This document shows positions 23,945 through 35,163 of a stretch of 64,000 bases of DNA, piece by piece. The position numbers and the translations under genes are program-made. The DNA is taken from assembly GCA_964304625.1 (NCBI GenBank), contig OZ199838.1, forward strand, positions 8,308,001-8,372,000, in the 5' to 3' direction. The first letter of the stretch is position 1. Every line of letters begins with the position of its first letter. A model generated the notes under the pieces. It did no database searches. It was not told where the DNA came from and saw nothing but the letters and a program-made list of their open reading frames with translations. The stretch is from Kudoa neothunni. Taxonomy: Eukaryota; Cnidaria.

Positions 23945-24930
23945 CCTTTCAGGTACTTTTGGGGTCATTATACCCCAAGCCATATAAAATTTTTTTGTTG
24001 ACTCCTTCCAATTATCTAAATTTTCTAAAACTCGGTCTATTCTTATAAAATTTCTTACACTGTATGCCTACCAAATAAGTTTTGAATTATCATTTAGGAA
24101 TAAAAAATGAAATAAAAATTATACATTTAGTATCGATAAAATCGATGTACGCAAAAATAAGATACAAAAAAATATCATAACTTACACTAGATTATCTTAT
24201 TTGGGTGACGGTAAAAACTGTGAGTTCTATCAGCGCTAAGTAATTTCGACACTTGGTGCTTTTGGGTCCAATATAATCCGCTATTTTATTTCATCATTTC
24301 ATGTATAAAATTATAATAAAATGGAATTGAGAATATTAGCAAAATCTATCAGCGAAATACTGAAAAAAATGAAATATACTAGTCAGCGAGTTTATTCGAT
24401 TATACACGAACCGAGATTATTACAGATATTTGTCTTCATAGAGGCCTTTTACGAAATATATTCCGCCGATTATAATTCCTACTTCAGTGAAATCATCGAT
24501 TCTTCTGATTTTATTGATTCTATCACTAATGTATCTGAATATGATGACAATAACCTTATCTGGACCGCAGAAGCTATATAAACCTCCAAAATATTAAAAG
24601 AAAACTTTTTAAGTAAGGCCTCTTGCCTTATGAATGTTGCAGCCCAGAGCATCTTTCATATAACGGATTTGTTGACATATTCTTGGAAGGAAATTTTTAC
24701 AGAAATATTGCATGTAATGCCAATATGTTTGATTTTCATTATTATAATCATTGTTGCAAAGTGCTTTCAGCTATTGAAAATGGTTCTTACCATGGTTGGA
24801 ACACTTAGAGTTAATAAGAGAAATGTTCCTCGTATAATTAACAAAATAAACCGGGAACTCATTTAGCACACTTTTTCTGTTTAATAAAAAGAAAATACTA
24901 GCCTCTTAAGTCCCTAAAATAATAAGGATT
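23945..24930 (+). mobile_element. piggyBac-like internally deleted element, copy A (3' part missing)
   Basis: Preceded by TTAA (23941-23944). The left terminus has GGTACTTTTGGGGTC and a GGGGTCATTATACCCC box. A second related box, TGCTTTTGGGTCCAATATAATCC, lies near 24250. Most of 23955-24900 is also found in copy B (46681-47460). Relative to B, copy A has about 190 extra bases (about 24103-24290). It ends where the Merlin-like element begins, so the right terminus is absent. Confidence 0.75.
24321..24866 (+). pseudogene. piggyBac transposase fragments (copy A)
   Basis: An acidic N-terminal piece (24321-24581; SADYNSYFSEIIDSSDF then EYDDNNLIW) is followed directly by a later piece (24630-24866) with LLKMVLTMVGTLRVNKRN, the segment after the second catalytic Asp in piggyBac transposases. 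The first and second Asp regions are missing between the two pieces. The same deletion is present in copy B. Confidence 0.75.
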
Positions 24931-26100
24931 GGACCTCATTTGATATCCGCCCCAAATAATCTTATAACATTATCGAGATCAACGAATTTGGCTAATCGTT
25001 TGTTTGCCGTCGCTAACACTAATGCCGCATCATGAGGATTATTGGCTCACAAACACAATATATAAGGATTAAGTCGCTATTTACAAACAACCACACAACA
25101 ATGATTGCACCAAGAAAGGCATTCGATAAAATTTCCAATGAAGAGAAAAATTACATCAATTATCTCATTGAACGTGGCATTCTAATTGCAGTAAATATGG
25201 TGGAATTAGATTTTCGATCCACAGAAAAAATTGGCGATGTTGTGCAAAGTCTTGCCGGAAAGAGGTCTCTATTTTTGACTATACGATCTTTAAAAATATG
25301 AAACTCAAAGTTAATGATTTCATGGAGATGGTTTATTTATTGGTTAATGGGTGTAAAAACCCTAAACTTGATCATTATTACTGGCCACTCTTCTCAAATT
25401 ATCACTAACTATCCCCACTACCTTAGACAAATGATGGTCGATAGTTTAGGATTCGAGGACATCATAATTGGAGGAGAACACACAGTCGTAGAAATTGATG
25501 AACCCAAGTTTGGTAAAATAAAGCATAACAAAGGCCATGGTGTTAATGGAACATGTGTTCTTGGGGGTGTCCTTTCGACACCCCAAAGAAAATTGTTCCA
25601 TATTGAAGTTCCCGATAGAACGGCAGAAACATTAATAGAAATAATAAAAACTCACGTAAAGCCATATTCAATTATAATAACCGATTCTTGCAAGAGTTAT
25701 TCTACATTGCATAACTTCTATCAGCATTTAACAGTTAATCATTGCATTGAATATGTTGATAGTACTACTGGAGCACATACAAACACAATTTAAGGTACGT
25801 GAGGAGCTATAAAGTACAAAATTTCACCTAGAAATAGAACATCTTCAGTACAAGATGATGGCTCTGTTTCTATGGATGGAATCAACGAACTCCTAGCAGA
25901 ATTTCAGTGGAGGCGAAAAAACTGTAATGATCTCTGGGATGGTTTCATCTGTGCACTTCAAACCGTGATGTATGACATCGTATTAGAATAACTATAGACC
26001 ATTACTTACATATCGTTATTATTAAATATAATCTTGTTTATTACAAAATAAATCTTTTTTCGAACGGGGCTTAAAGGGGGCGTATATCAAATTTCAGCCC
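24931..26100 (+). mobile_element. Merlin-like (IS1016/IS1595-type) DNA transposon
   Basis: The left end has CTCATTTGATATCCGCCCC just inside 24931; the right end read inward has AAATTTGATATACGCCCC from about 26100. These are imperfect inverted termini enclosing a Merlin transposase relic. The tip bases (GGACC / GGGCT) are also similar. No clean target duplication was found. The element directly abuts piggyBac copy A. Confidence 0.7.
25032..25990 (+). pseudogene. Merlin (ISXO2-like) transposase, frame-broken
   Basis: Plus-strand pieces. 25032-25301 is an N-terminal part. 25314-25793 is the DDE core, with EHTVVEIDEPKFGKIKHNKG (first Asp), GVLSTPQRKLFHIEVPDRTAETL, and SIIITDSCKSYSTL (second Asp) followed by VNHCIEYVD and GAHTNTI. 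A final part (to about 25990) has ELLAEFQWRRKN. These are landmarks of the IS1595/ISXO2-like family, to which eukaryotic Merlin belongs. At least three frame changes separate the parts. Confidence 0.85.
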
Positions 26101-26564
26101 ATATATAGATTTTTATCGCATCTAAAACCATTAGTAAAACCTTTAAAATATACATATCAAGTCATATACGTTAAACTCCACAAATAAGGAATGTATTTTC
26201 ACAAAACCCCAAATTTACGTGCCAACATTATATAAAAAATTAGATGGCATCGCTTAATTGAAATTTAATAGAGTATATAAGGGAAAATGTAAACTTCAAC
26301 CGACTTTCAGCAGGTCATAATTAATGTTAATCCTATTGTTGAACTAAAGTAATCCGATAAACAAACTTTGAATCGACAAAATCATCATTTTTTGAATACT
26401 TCTGGGAACATTTGGTATTGTAAAAACGATTTAAAAATATATTTGGAAACTTGCGGTTTCTAAAAAACTTCATAAATGTCTCTCTATAACGAAAAAATTT
26501 TGACGCACATGCGTACTTGATGACACGTGCACACGGACACTTCAACTGTATATATATAGTAGAT
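26101..26564. other. AT-rich stretch, nothing recognised
   Basis: The 85-codon minus-strand frame here overlaps the start of repeat family A copy 2 and has no recognisable motif. Confidence 0.4.
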
Positions 26565-27375
26565 ACTAGCGCAAAAGCCCCGCTTCGCATAGGCTTCTTT
26601 GCCCGGCAATGCAGACTAAAGCCTTGAGTAGGCCAAGGTCATTTTAAGTTAAAAGTCAATTATAATTATTTTATCGTTCTTTTGACAACAATGTTGATCG
26701 AAATAAACAGCATTAACCCGATCATCTTCACTTTCTTCTTTATTGGAATTTATTTTCATTTAGAAATCATATGTTCTACAACTCACGTGGCGTATTAATC
26801 ACTTTAACTAACCCCTCGATGAACTAACTAATCTAAACGTTTACTAACGATGTTTCATTTAATTATAACGTGCTAACATCATTATATGTTTATTTTGAAA
26901 ATATTTAAAATTTTTTATCTTTAATTAAACGTGCAAAGTAAATAATTTATTCTCGTGCATTAATCTCCAGTTTAAACAACAAATCTTCGTTTACACCGAG
27001 TTCCCGCCTACGCACGAAAAAATGTTGTGGATCGCCTTAAGTACGTCCAAAAGTAGGAAAGAATAAACATTCAAAGTTTCAGTTGTATTTACATACAGAA
27101 TATTAGGGTTATCCACGTATATCATTGAACTCGTTTGGAAATCATGTGCAGTGGTAATCTCGTTATCATCAGCGTTAATCTACCTACAAAAAGTTCATAC
27201 TACAAATTTACCAATTTGTAAACAATCAGACAGCTTCATTTTATTTTTGTAGTTGATTTAGTAGTTTTAAAGTATATTAAAAGCCTTATCAAGCATAAAA
27301 AGTCTCTGTATAAGGAGAAGATTTGTGTGTACACAGACAGATACACACACTGAAACTATTACTTTATATATTAGG
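26565..27375. repeat. interspersed repeat family A, copy 2
   Basis: Starts ACTAGCGCAAAAGCCCCGC after a short TATATATA tract. Continues with TAGGCTTCTTTGCCCGGC and ends with GTCTCTGTATAAGG, GTGTACACAGACAG and TTTATATATTAGGA. The same ordered landmarks bracket copy 1 at 21081-23410. No coding potential seen. Confidence 0.6.
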
Positions 27376-28611
27376 ATCGATAGATTTTGTGTAAAAATTA
27401 TTTTAGTTAACATTGTTAAAATCAAATATAGGTGAAACTTCATTTAAGTTCTTCACGTCTTATGTGTCACCCGCCATTCTTGACTTGGCTCGTACATTAC
27501 GATTTTGAATTCCCTTTATTGCGCACTACCCGTAAGTCATCGTAATTGATAATTAGTTTAGATAATTTAAATTTATAAATGAGATCTTTTAGGATTAAAA
27601 TTCGACATTATTCCATAATGGCCTGATCACATCTAAATTTAAAGATAATCATCTGTAACATGTTTTAACCTTGTGATAATGTGACTCCAAATAACATAAT
27701 ATCAATATTGTATAAGAAACTGCTTTTATAGATTTTACATGAAATAACCGATCAAAATGATGGCCATTATCAATCTATCAATGTAAAAATAATTGTTAAA
27801 GAACAAAAAATCTCCCATAGGGATTAACTATTCTTTGAGATACTAACGTTGGAGCTAGTTTAAGCTATATTATAATTAATTACATCACGTATGTGATTGA
27901 GTGTGAAAAAAATAAAAAGAGAGAATGCATTAAAGAGTGAACGCTGCACAGTACAACTTAATGCATGAAAGCAGAATGTAAATATGCGTGCGCAAACACG
28001 GGTGATTATCTGATGTGTTTCTTGGTCTAAGCTTAACCATTGCTTTTTCGGCTTTATGAAAACATTAAGTATAAATTAATGATAGATTAAAAATATTGGT
28101 ACATTTTGATGTTATTTTATTAATCAATTTCTGAAGTGGAAGTGACGCTTTGAGTTTTGACCACATTATAATAACCTTTGAGGTATTATAATTTTAATGA
28201 ACATCGTTACTATTATCATTAAATTTAATGGATTTGCTGAGAAAAAATTTATCATTCCAGTGCAATAGCGTTGATAAAATATACACAGTTGATCATAAAA
28301 AATATAAATTTATTGAATCCTTACAATCCTGAGGTCACTAATGTGAAGTATATTAAGGTGAGTGTTTGATATCGATGACTCTAAGGGAGGGAATATAAAA
28401 TAAAATTTTTCATTTTTATTTAGCAATATTTAATTTAGATAAATATTATCACTCTGGTTTTTAACAAAACTTTGCGTCTTGCTATTGCGATAGGTGTGGA
28501 AAAGGGAATATGCTTAGATAAGGATAATTCGTTAAATCAGATTATTTTTTTAATAAAAGATTACATTAGTTAATCCAGTATCATTGATAATTAGGTAATA
28601 TTTGAAAGTCA
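27376..28611. other. AT-rich intergenic upstream of the papain-like gene
   Basis: No reading frame or repeat recognised. A small upstream exon with a signal peptide for the papain-like protein might lie here but could not be identified. Confidence 0.35.
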
Positions 28612-29714
28612 ATGGCTGACTCCGATGATCACACAAGAAAGCTGTGGATAAAATATAAGAGTGATTACGATTATGTATTTGACAAAGACGATGAGGAACG
28701 TTTTTTTCACATATTCAGTGAAAACTGTCGTTTCATCTCTAATGAGAACAATATACGAGAACACCAATATAAATGTGAAATAAACTCCACTGCTCACATA
28801 GTAATTTTTATTATTAATTAATTGATTAATGGAATATTACAAATATTTCTGTTACATATTCATAAACCAATAAATATACATAATCATAGAATCACAATGA
28901 ATATATGAACCTACTGGTGAAAGAAGCATTTGACCCTACAAAAGTGGCCCAACCAAAACTAATTAAAAACAAAAAGTTAAAAGGAAACGCAAAGAAAAAC
29001 TTAGATTGGAGAATATCCAGTGGGGTTACTGAATCCAAAAAAATTGATTATTTTTGGAAGAAAAAACACTTATGGGTTCAAACCATTTTCGACTGTGTTG
29101 AATCATTGTACAAAATCCAAAAGAAATCTACAATAGTTTTGTCATCTACGCAGTTTGAAAACGAACTTAACGAGATGTCCAATGTCGGAGTAACCGGGCT
29201 CACTCAGTGGGCTTTATTGCACGCTCAAGGTGTGGGTTTTGTTAGTGAAAAGTCTTATGGTGACGAAGTAATATTTATTGCCCGCTAGAAATTATAAGCA
29301 GTTTTAGAATCCCCTACAAGCTCTTGAAGATATAAAAACCTATAAAATCGAGGGATACGATCGAATAAAGGCAAAAAATTCCTTTATTGAAAAGGCTCTC
29401 ACACATTACGGACCAGCAATTGCCAATATTGATGCTAGTGAAAAATCATTTAGGTTTTACAAAAGTGGTATCTACAATCCAACTGGAATTCCATTGAAAT
29501 CCACGGTGAACCATTGTGTTCTACTTGTTGGATACGACCATACTTCAAAGCGAGGAGCTTGGATCGTCAAAAACTGGTATTTTATACGAAAAAACTTTTG
29601 GATTTATTTTTTTCTTCTAGTTGGGGCAAGGATTGGGGGAACGATGGATTTATTAACATTGATATGAAAAGTGAAGTTTGTGGAGTCAACTCAAGCGTTC
29701 ATGTTATTTATTAA
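28612..29714 (+). CDS. papain-family (cathepsin L-like) protein lacking the catalytic Cys, 4 exons
   Basis: Frame-consistent exons: 28612-28800, 28890-29267, 29308-29576, 29621-29714 (309 aa; introns 40-89 nt). Residues about 8-75 form an I29 propeptide-inhibitor-like domain (KLWIKYKSDYDYVFDKDDEE, RFFHIFSENCRFI, NHNEYMNLL). The papain fold starts at LDWRISSGVTESKK. Where active enzymes have QG.CGSCWAF this protein has KKKHLWVQTIF, so Leu124 takes the place of the nucleophile next to the conserved Trp. The pocket motif GCNGG is GVTGL, so that disulfide Cys is lost too. His258 (VNHCVLLVGY) and Asn278 (IVKNCWGKDWG) are kept. No signal peptide is visible on the first exon. The frame is intact across all four exons, which favours a maintained pseudoenzyme over a decayed copy. 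Confidence 0.85.
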
Positions 29715-30242
29715 TTGGCATGCTTTCATTATTATAACTTGATATCAAGTAAGATAATAACTGTTAGAACCTCATTTTTTCTCGTTTTTTCGATTGTTTA
29801 AATTTATTGACTTTAAATTTTAACGTAAATATCTTACCAAAATGTTTTCTTTAATTCTAGCCACGTCGCTGAGGTTTATTTTTTTTATTGTTATAATTTT
29901 ATAAAACTAATGGATATACTTTGCTAAAATCCGCCAAACTGCACTCAATATTTTTAAAGTTTACCTAGATTATACAACAAATCAGAGCAGGTGACGTTAC
30001 GTAATTTGTAGATTGTAGCGATCGAATTCACCTAGATATATTTCGTTTTATTTTTAATCATAAAAATAAGATTCTCGTCTATTATCTAGTTAATTTCTGT
30101 CGTAATATTCTATAACTTACATACTTCAATTTTATACAAAGAAAAAATTACTCCACTTTAACTCTATAACACTTTTAGGTTGTAATACGCTCCAAAAATT
30201 TCCGATTCGTAAAGTAATTGCACTTGGCGCGTGCGCCGTAAT
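29715..30242. other. AT-rich intergenic, nothing recognised
   Basis: No gene or repeat recognised between the papain-like gene and the hAT element. Confidence 0.4.
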
Positions 30243-30349
30243 ATCTATACCTGGCACGTGGTGTCAGGGTAGGCAGTGCCTACCCATTTAATCAAAATTA
30301 ATGGTAATGGTATAGTGTGCTGCTCCCAAAATTCGGCCCCTCGCATATC

Positions 30350-31470
30350 TGTAAATTTACCGACATTAGACCGATTCGAATATTTACAATTTTAAAATAT
30401 GGTCTGTATACTAATAAACCACAATAATCATTCAAATATTCGGTTAAAGTTCGGTTCCTCCCCCCTTCGGCGTCCGCCGGTTACCCGCCATCGGTACTAG
30501 TTGGGGTTCCGGCTGTTTACATTTTCTGGAGTACGCTTCCTGCAATCTTCAATTATGAAAATTTAGATGACCTAAATTTTGAAGACTTATGTTACTTCAA
30601 GGATCATCCTGAAAATTTAATTATTTTTTTCAGCAACTTGACTTGCTACAAACACAATGGTTTGTTCCTGTGGAGGTCCAATGAAACTTTCTCCGAGGAA
30701 CAATTAAACATATTTATATTTTGTAGATTTTATTTTATTGTAAAAATCTATATAATTATGTCTTTTTCCGATCGTCAATGATTAAATATCTTTAGTGAAT
30801 TACGGCATTGTTAAGTTTATTTTAATTAGTGGTAAGTGTTAACCTATTATTTTTTATAATGATTATATATATATATATATTTATTAAATAATTAAAGTTT
30901 TTGTATAAAATAACAAAATCTTCCGAAAATTAAGTTAAAAGAGATTATTTTACATTAACATAGTCTCATTAGGATACAATTAAAAAAGAACATGTTGTAA
31001 AATATGAAAAATATATACTATTTATATTTAAAATGTAATCTTATTTTAGATTTTATACCGTTATCTATCATTTGTTTTAAAAAATAACAAATAAAATCCA
31101 TAATTAATCAATAATATCTATAATACCATCCAAAATATTCGTTTATATATAATTCTCAAATTTAATGATAAAAACTTATATTAATTTATATCATATATTG
31201 TTATGCACATAAATTGACACCTTATTTTATAATTTTTTAACATTTAAAATAATACATATTATATTTTTTCAATTGATATATTTTGTTTAATTACGTCCAA
31301 CTAAAGTAAACCAGATTTTATTGGGTCTATTTGTTATGAAACGTGACCCGATTAGTAACGATGACGGGTAACCGGTGGATGCCGGAGGCGGGAGGAACTG
31401 GACTTTAACCCAAATATTCTTATAAAATTACAAAAAATTCGATGTATTAGCGGTAAGATAGGCACAAGTC
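30350..31470. mobile_element. MITE-like inverted-repeat element inside the hAT
   Basis: Arms at about 30350-30505 and 31340-31470 are inverted copies. Matching blocks include TTACCG near the outer edge, AATATT(C/T)GG(T)TTAAAG, and a GC-rich stretch with GGTTACCCG (left) against CGGGTAACCGG (right). The interior is extremely AT-rich with a TA microsatellite near 30870 and has no coding capacity. The GC-rich arms stand out against the surroundings. Confidence 0.6.
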
Positions 31471-31787
31471 GTCTCTGCCTTCTAATCGTTATATAAAATC
31501 CACGTAAAATTTCGTGGCTAGCACGTGCCGCATCACTGCGTTTTAATGGCTGACCGTAGGCAGAATTTATACTGCCTACTGTTGAATCACGTGACCTTTC
31601 TAAAATATTTCAGTTGTGCGTGCTCTATTTGTTCAGTGTTTTCTTAATTTTAATCAAAGATAATTTTTAAAATACGATAATCTATATGACAACTATACTG
31701 GGAATATCACTCAAAGTTAATACTAATTATTGCCCTACATGTCATAAGAGCCCGCGCCTCTGTTAGTCTTACTTCATCTCTTCAAAT

Positions 31788-33911
31788 ATGGATAGCAGAT
31801 ATCTTAAAGAGTTTTCAAAACTTCCTTACAAAAATAAATTACAAATTATAAGAAATGGTAGTCTGACTCCTGGTCTTAAAGAACTTAAACAACTGAAAGG
31901 GAAGACATTTATCAGGACGTTTAATAATTCGTGATATGAGAAAAAAGAGGGGTTATGTGGGTGTGCTGTAACAATAAGGCTATTTTGTTTCCCATGTTTG
32001 CTTTTTCCGATGACTAATGAAAGTGTGTGGATCAAAGAAGGATATTTCGACTTAAATAATTTACCGATCGCTTTAAATAAGCATGAGCGATCCGCAGCGC
32101 ACTATAAAAATCAAGTTTCATGGAAAACATTTGGATCTATATGAGTAGAATAGTTTCTTGATAAACAGAAGAATATATCAGTTGAAGTTCACAACAAGAA
32201 TGTTACGGAAAACAGAAAGATATTGAAAACTTTGATCCGTGCAGTTTGTTTTTTGATTAAACAAGAACTTACTTTTCGCGGCGATAATGAACACAAGCTG
32301 TCTTTAAATCGTGGCAAATATTTGGAGTTGTTGAATTATACCGCAAAATTTGACGAAAAATTATCGTATCGTTTACAGAATTCATCTGTTTTTCTGGTAT
32401 TTCCAACAGGATTCAAAATGATCTGATTGAGGCTATAAAGGTGGTTTTTGAGAATAATATTAAAAAGGAATTAGCACAGGCTCCATTCGTTGTGATAGAA
32501 GTGGATGAGACGAACGATATCGCATGCACATCTCAATGTTCAACAATGTTAAGATACGTATTGGGACCAAAAATTAAGGATGTTTTCATTGGATTTCATA
32601 CTCCTCGTGGCAGAACAGCGGGTGGTGTAACGGAATGTGTATTTAAAAACATATATCAATACAACATCGAAGAGAAATTAGTCGCACAAACGTATGCTGG
32701 AACGATAGTTATGGCATTCCACTTAAATGCAATTCAGTCATAAGTTCGACAAAAGATATCGACCTCGCTGTTCACTCACTGTTATGCCCATAAGTTAAAT
32801 CTTGTGTTGTCACAATCGGCCAAATTTATTCCTGATTGTACGAGCTTTTTCAAGAATAATGAAGTAATTTCTTATTTTTTCAAAAATTCAGCTAAACGGG
32901 TTCAATTTCTTGATGAGATTATGTTGAGACACATTCCAACAGCAGCGGCAACGAGATGGAATTTAAATTCAAAATTAGCGCAGATGATATTAGAGTATCA
33001 CGATGATCTTCGCAAACTTTTCTACAATATAAACAACAATCCCTCATCTTGGGATTCGGACACTTTACTTTGAAGTATTGGACTTTACAATTGGCTGAAA
33101 AACGACTCAACATATTTTTTACTGATGATATATAATGAAATTTTCGTTTTAACTGGTGCGCTCTTCCATATATTGCAGACGAAAATGATAGACATTGCGT
33201 ATTGTATCGAAAGAATCAATGTAACAATAACAAAGCTTGAGGATATGCTCATAAAATTTTAGTCATTGTATTATAATTTCGAAAAATATTGTCAAGAAAA
33301 TATCTTCATTAGACCTATCCTTCCCCTCAATGTGACACAAAAAATGAAAGAGCGATATTATTGGGTACAATAGTCGGTGATTAATAAAGAGTCTGAGAAC
33401 GAGATCTAATGATTTCGAAAATCTCAAGTTTATTTCATTGATTAATAGAAATAATTTTGACAATTCATCGTGCCAAATTGACACGAGTGTCCTTGAAAGT
33501 CTGCAAACGAATTATAAAAAAAGCTTTGACATTTTAATACTGAAAGGCGATATGGCCAGAATTTATAATGCTCACATATTCAATGAATAGTCCCCTATAA
33601 AATTGTTCGATTTTATCTCCCAAAATTAACTGGACCAAATATTTCCCGAAGTTGTCAATTTGTTACAATTAATTTTAACGATTCCTGAAACAACCGTTTC
33701 TGTGGAAAGATCGTTTTCTGCATTGAAACGAATTAAAAGCTACACCTGGAACAGGATGACAAACCAATGACTTTCTTCCCTTGCATTAATATCGATTGAA
33801 AAGGAAAGACTTAACCAAATGGAACAAGGCCCGACCTTCAATTTCTATAAAAAGGTGATTGATACCTTTGCTACAACAAAAGAAAGAAGAATAGGTTTCC
33901 TTTATAAGTAG
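31788..33911 (+). pseudogene. hAT transposase (ZMYM/DUF4371 type), frame-broken
   Basis: Plus strand. N-terminal piece from the ATG at 31788 (KEFSKLPYKNKLQIIRNG). LIRAVCFLIKQELTFRG at about 32230. PFVVIEVDETNDIA (first Asp, about 32480), DVFIGFHTPRGRTAG, EEKLVAQTYAGTIVM, HCYAHKLNLVLSQSAKF (about 32780) and AAATRWNLNSKL (about 32945). The C-terminal hAT dimerisation region IPETTVSVERSFSALKRIKS lies at about 33680-33740. This order is that of hAT transposases fused to TTF/ZMYM-type zinc fingers. Numerous stops and frame changes. Confidence 0.9.
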
Positions 33912-34595
33912 AAAAATACAAAACACCAACTTTCAAATATTTTTGTAATCCTAACTTACAGAAATGATTTATCCGCTTTATTTTGGCCTATCATAGCATT
34001 ATTGGTTTGTATTATAAAATATTGTAAAAATAATCTCTTTATTATCTAATTTAGATGTTTACATAGCATAGAACAAAGTCGATAATTTAAATTAAGAATG
34101 TTTTATGGCGTTAACTAGATGTTACCTCCATAATAATTGTTAAGAATGGATTAATATTAATTTCATGATATATAAATCATAATAATATAAAAATATATCA
34201 TTCAATTATTATTGTAACCTATCTAGTTTGATAAGGAGACGTTCACATTCCAAATAAATCGTTGGAATATAAATTAATTGCATTCTCACGCATAAACGTT
34301 AATTTAATTAAGCAAATATTTTAAAATCCTGAAAAGTTCGATTTCGAATTGTAATATCTTATTTTTAGTCTACGAATACAACCTAAGAATTACAATTTCC
34401 GGTAAGTAATTATTACAAAATCTATTGAGCAATAATTCTTACTCATTAAATCAAAACTAATTTTCTTGAAAGATTATCTGTAGATTCGACATTTTTTAGT
34501 TTCCTATGTGCAAATATAAATAGTTAAAATTTTCTTGTATCAAGGCACCGGCTACCTACCCAGAGCAAATACCCACTGCACGTGCCTGATCTATA

Positions 34596-35161
34596 TGGTG
34601 TAACCTCGGACTTAGGCCACAATCCATTCTGAGTGTGTTCGAACTCCGAATAATTTTTCCCCGTGAAAAATAATGAAAATAAGTTTAATTCATTACTGCT
34701 CATCAAATAAATGACTATTTTTATTCCTATTTATTAAAAAACAAGCATTCCCTGTGTTTATAAAATAGAACAAATAAATATTTAATATAATGATAAAAAT
34801 TAAATATAGGATGTAACAAAATGTCCGAACTGATATTTGGGTTAAAGTTTACTTTAGCCGTTATTTGAAACTGCGTTATTAGCATTAAAGGCGGTGGTGC
34901 CATAACGTTCTGCTCCCGATCTCGCATAGGTGATTGATGGATTACAACCTTTATAATCCACATGCTACATAGGTTAAATATTTTTGGGTTGTCAAACGAT
35001 ACAATATATAAGGGGTTCTCTTTTTATGACGTTCGAAAAATTTGATTGAGCGAATCTTCTAGAATTTCTTTTCTCAACTTTTTATTCCAACTAGATTTGT
35101 TCTGAATAACTTTTCTATAAGTGTTCGAACTCAGAGACGTTCGAAATCCGAGGTTGCACTG
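34596..35161. mobile_element. Tc1/mariner-superfamily (Tigger-like) MITE
   Basis: TA target on both sides (34594-34595, 35162-35163). The left tip is TGGTGTAACCTCGG and the right tip read inward is CAGTGCAACCTCGG, both followed by a GTTCGAACTC(C/A)GA block. About 566 bp, non-coding. It abuts the right end of the hAT element, and its TA lies within the hAT target duplication. Confidence 0.75.
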
Positions 35162-35163
35162 TA

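Larger units (their letters stand above)
30251..34588 (+). mobile_element. hAT transposon with 8-bp target duplication
   Basis: The left terminus CTGGCACGTG (30251) matches the inward-read right terminus CAGGCACGTG (34588). Flanks are ATCTATAC (30243-30250) and ATCTATAT (34589-34596), a 7/8 direct repeat of the length typical of hAT. Next to the left tip is the palindrome GGGTAGGCAGTGCCTACCC. It encodes a hAT transposase relic and contains a separate inverted-repeat element at about 30350-31470. About 4.3 kb. Confidence 0.75.

Noticed and set aside
24923-26110. 8-bp target duplication around the Merlin-like element
   Set aside because: The bases directly flanking 24931 and 26100 do not match. 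A partial match needs a 3-base shift, which is not convincing.
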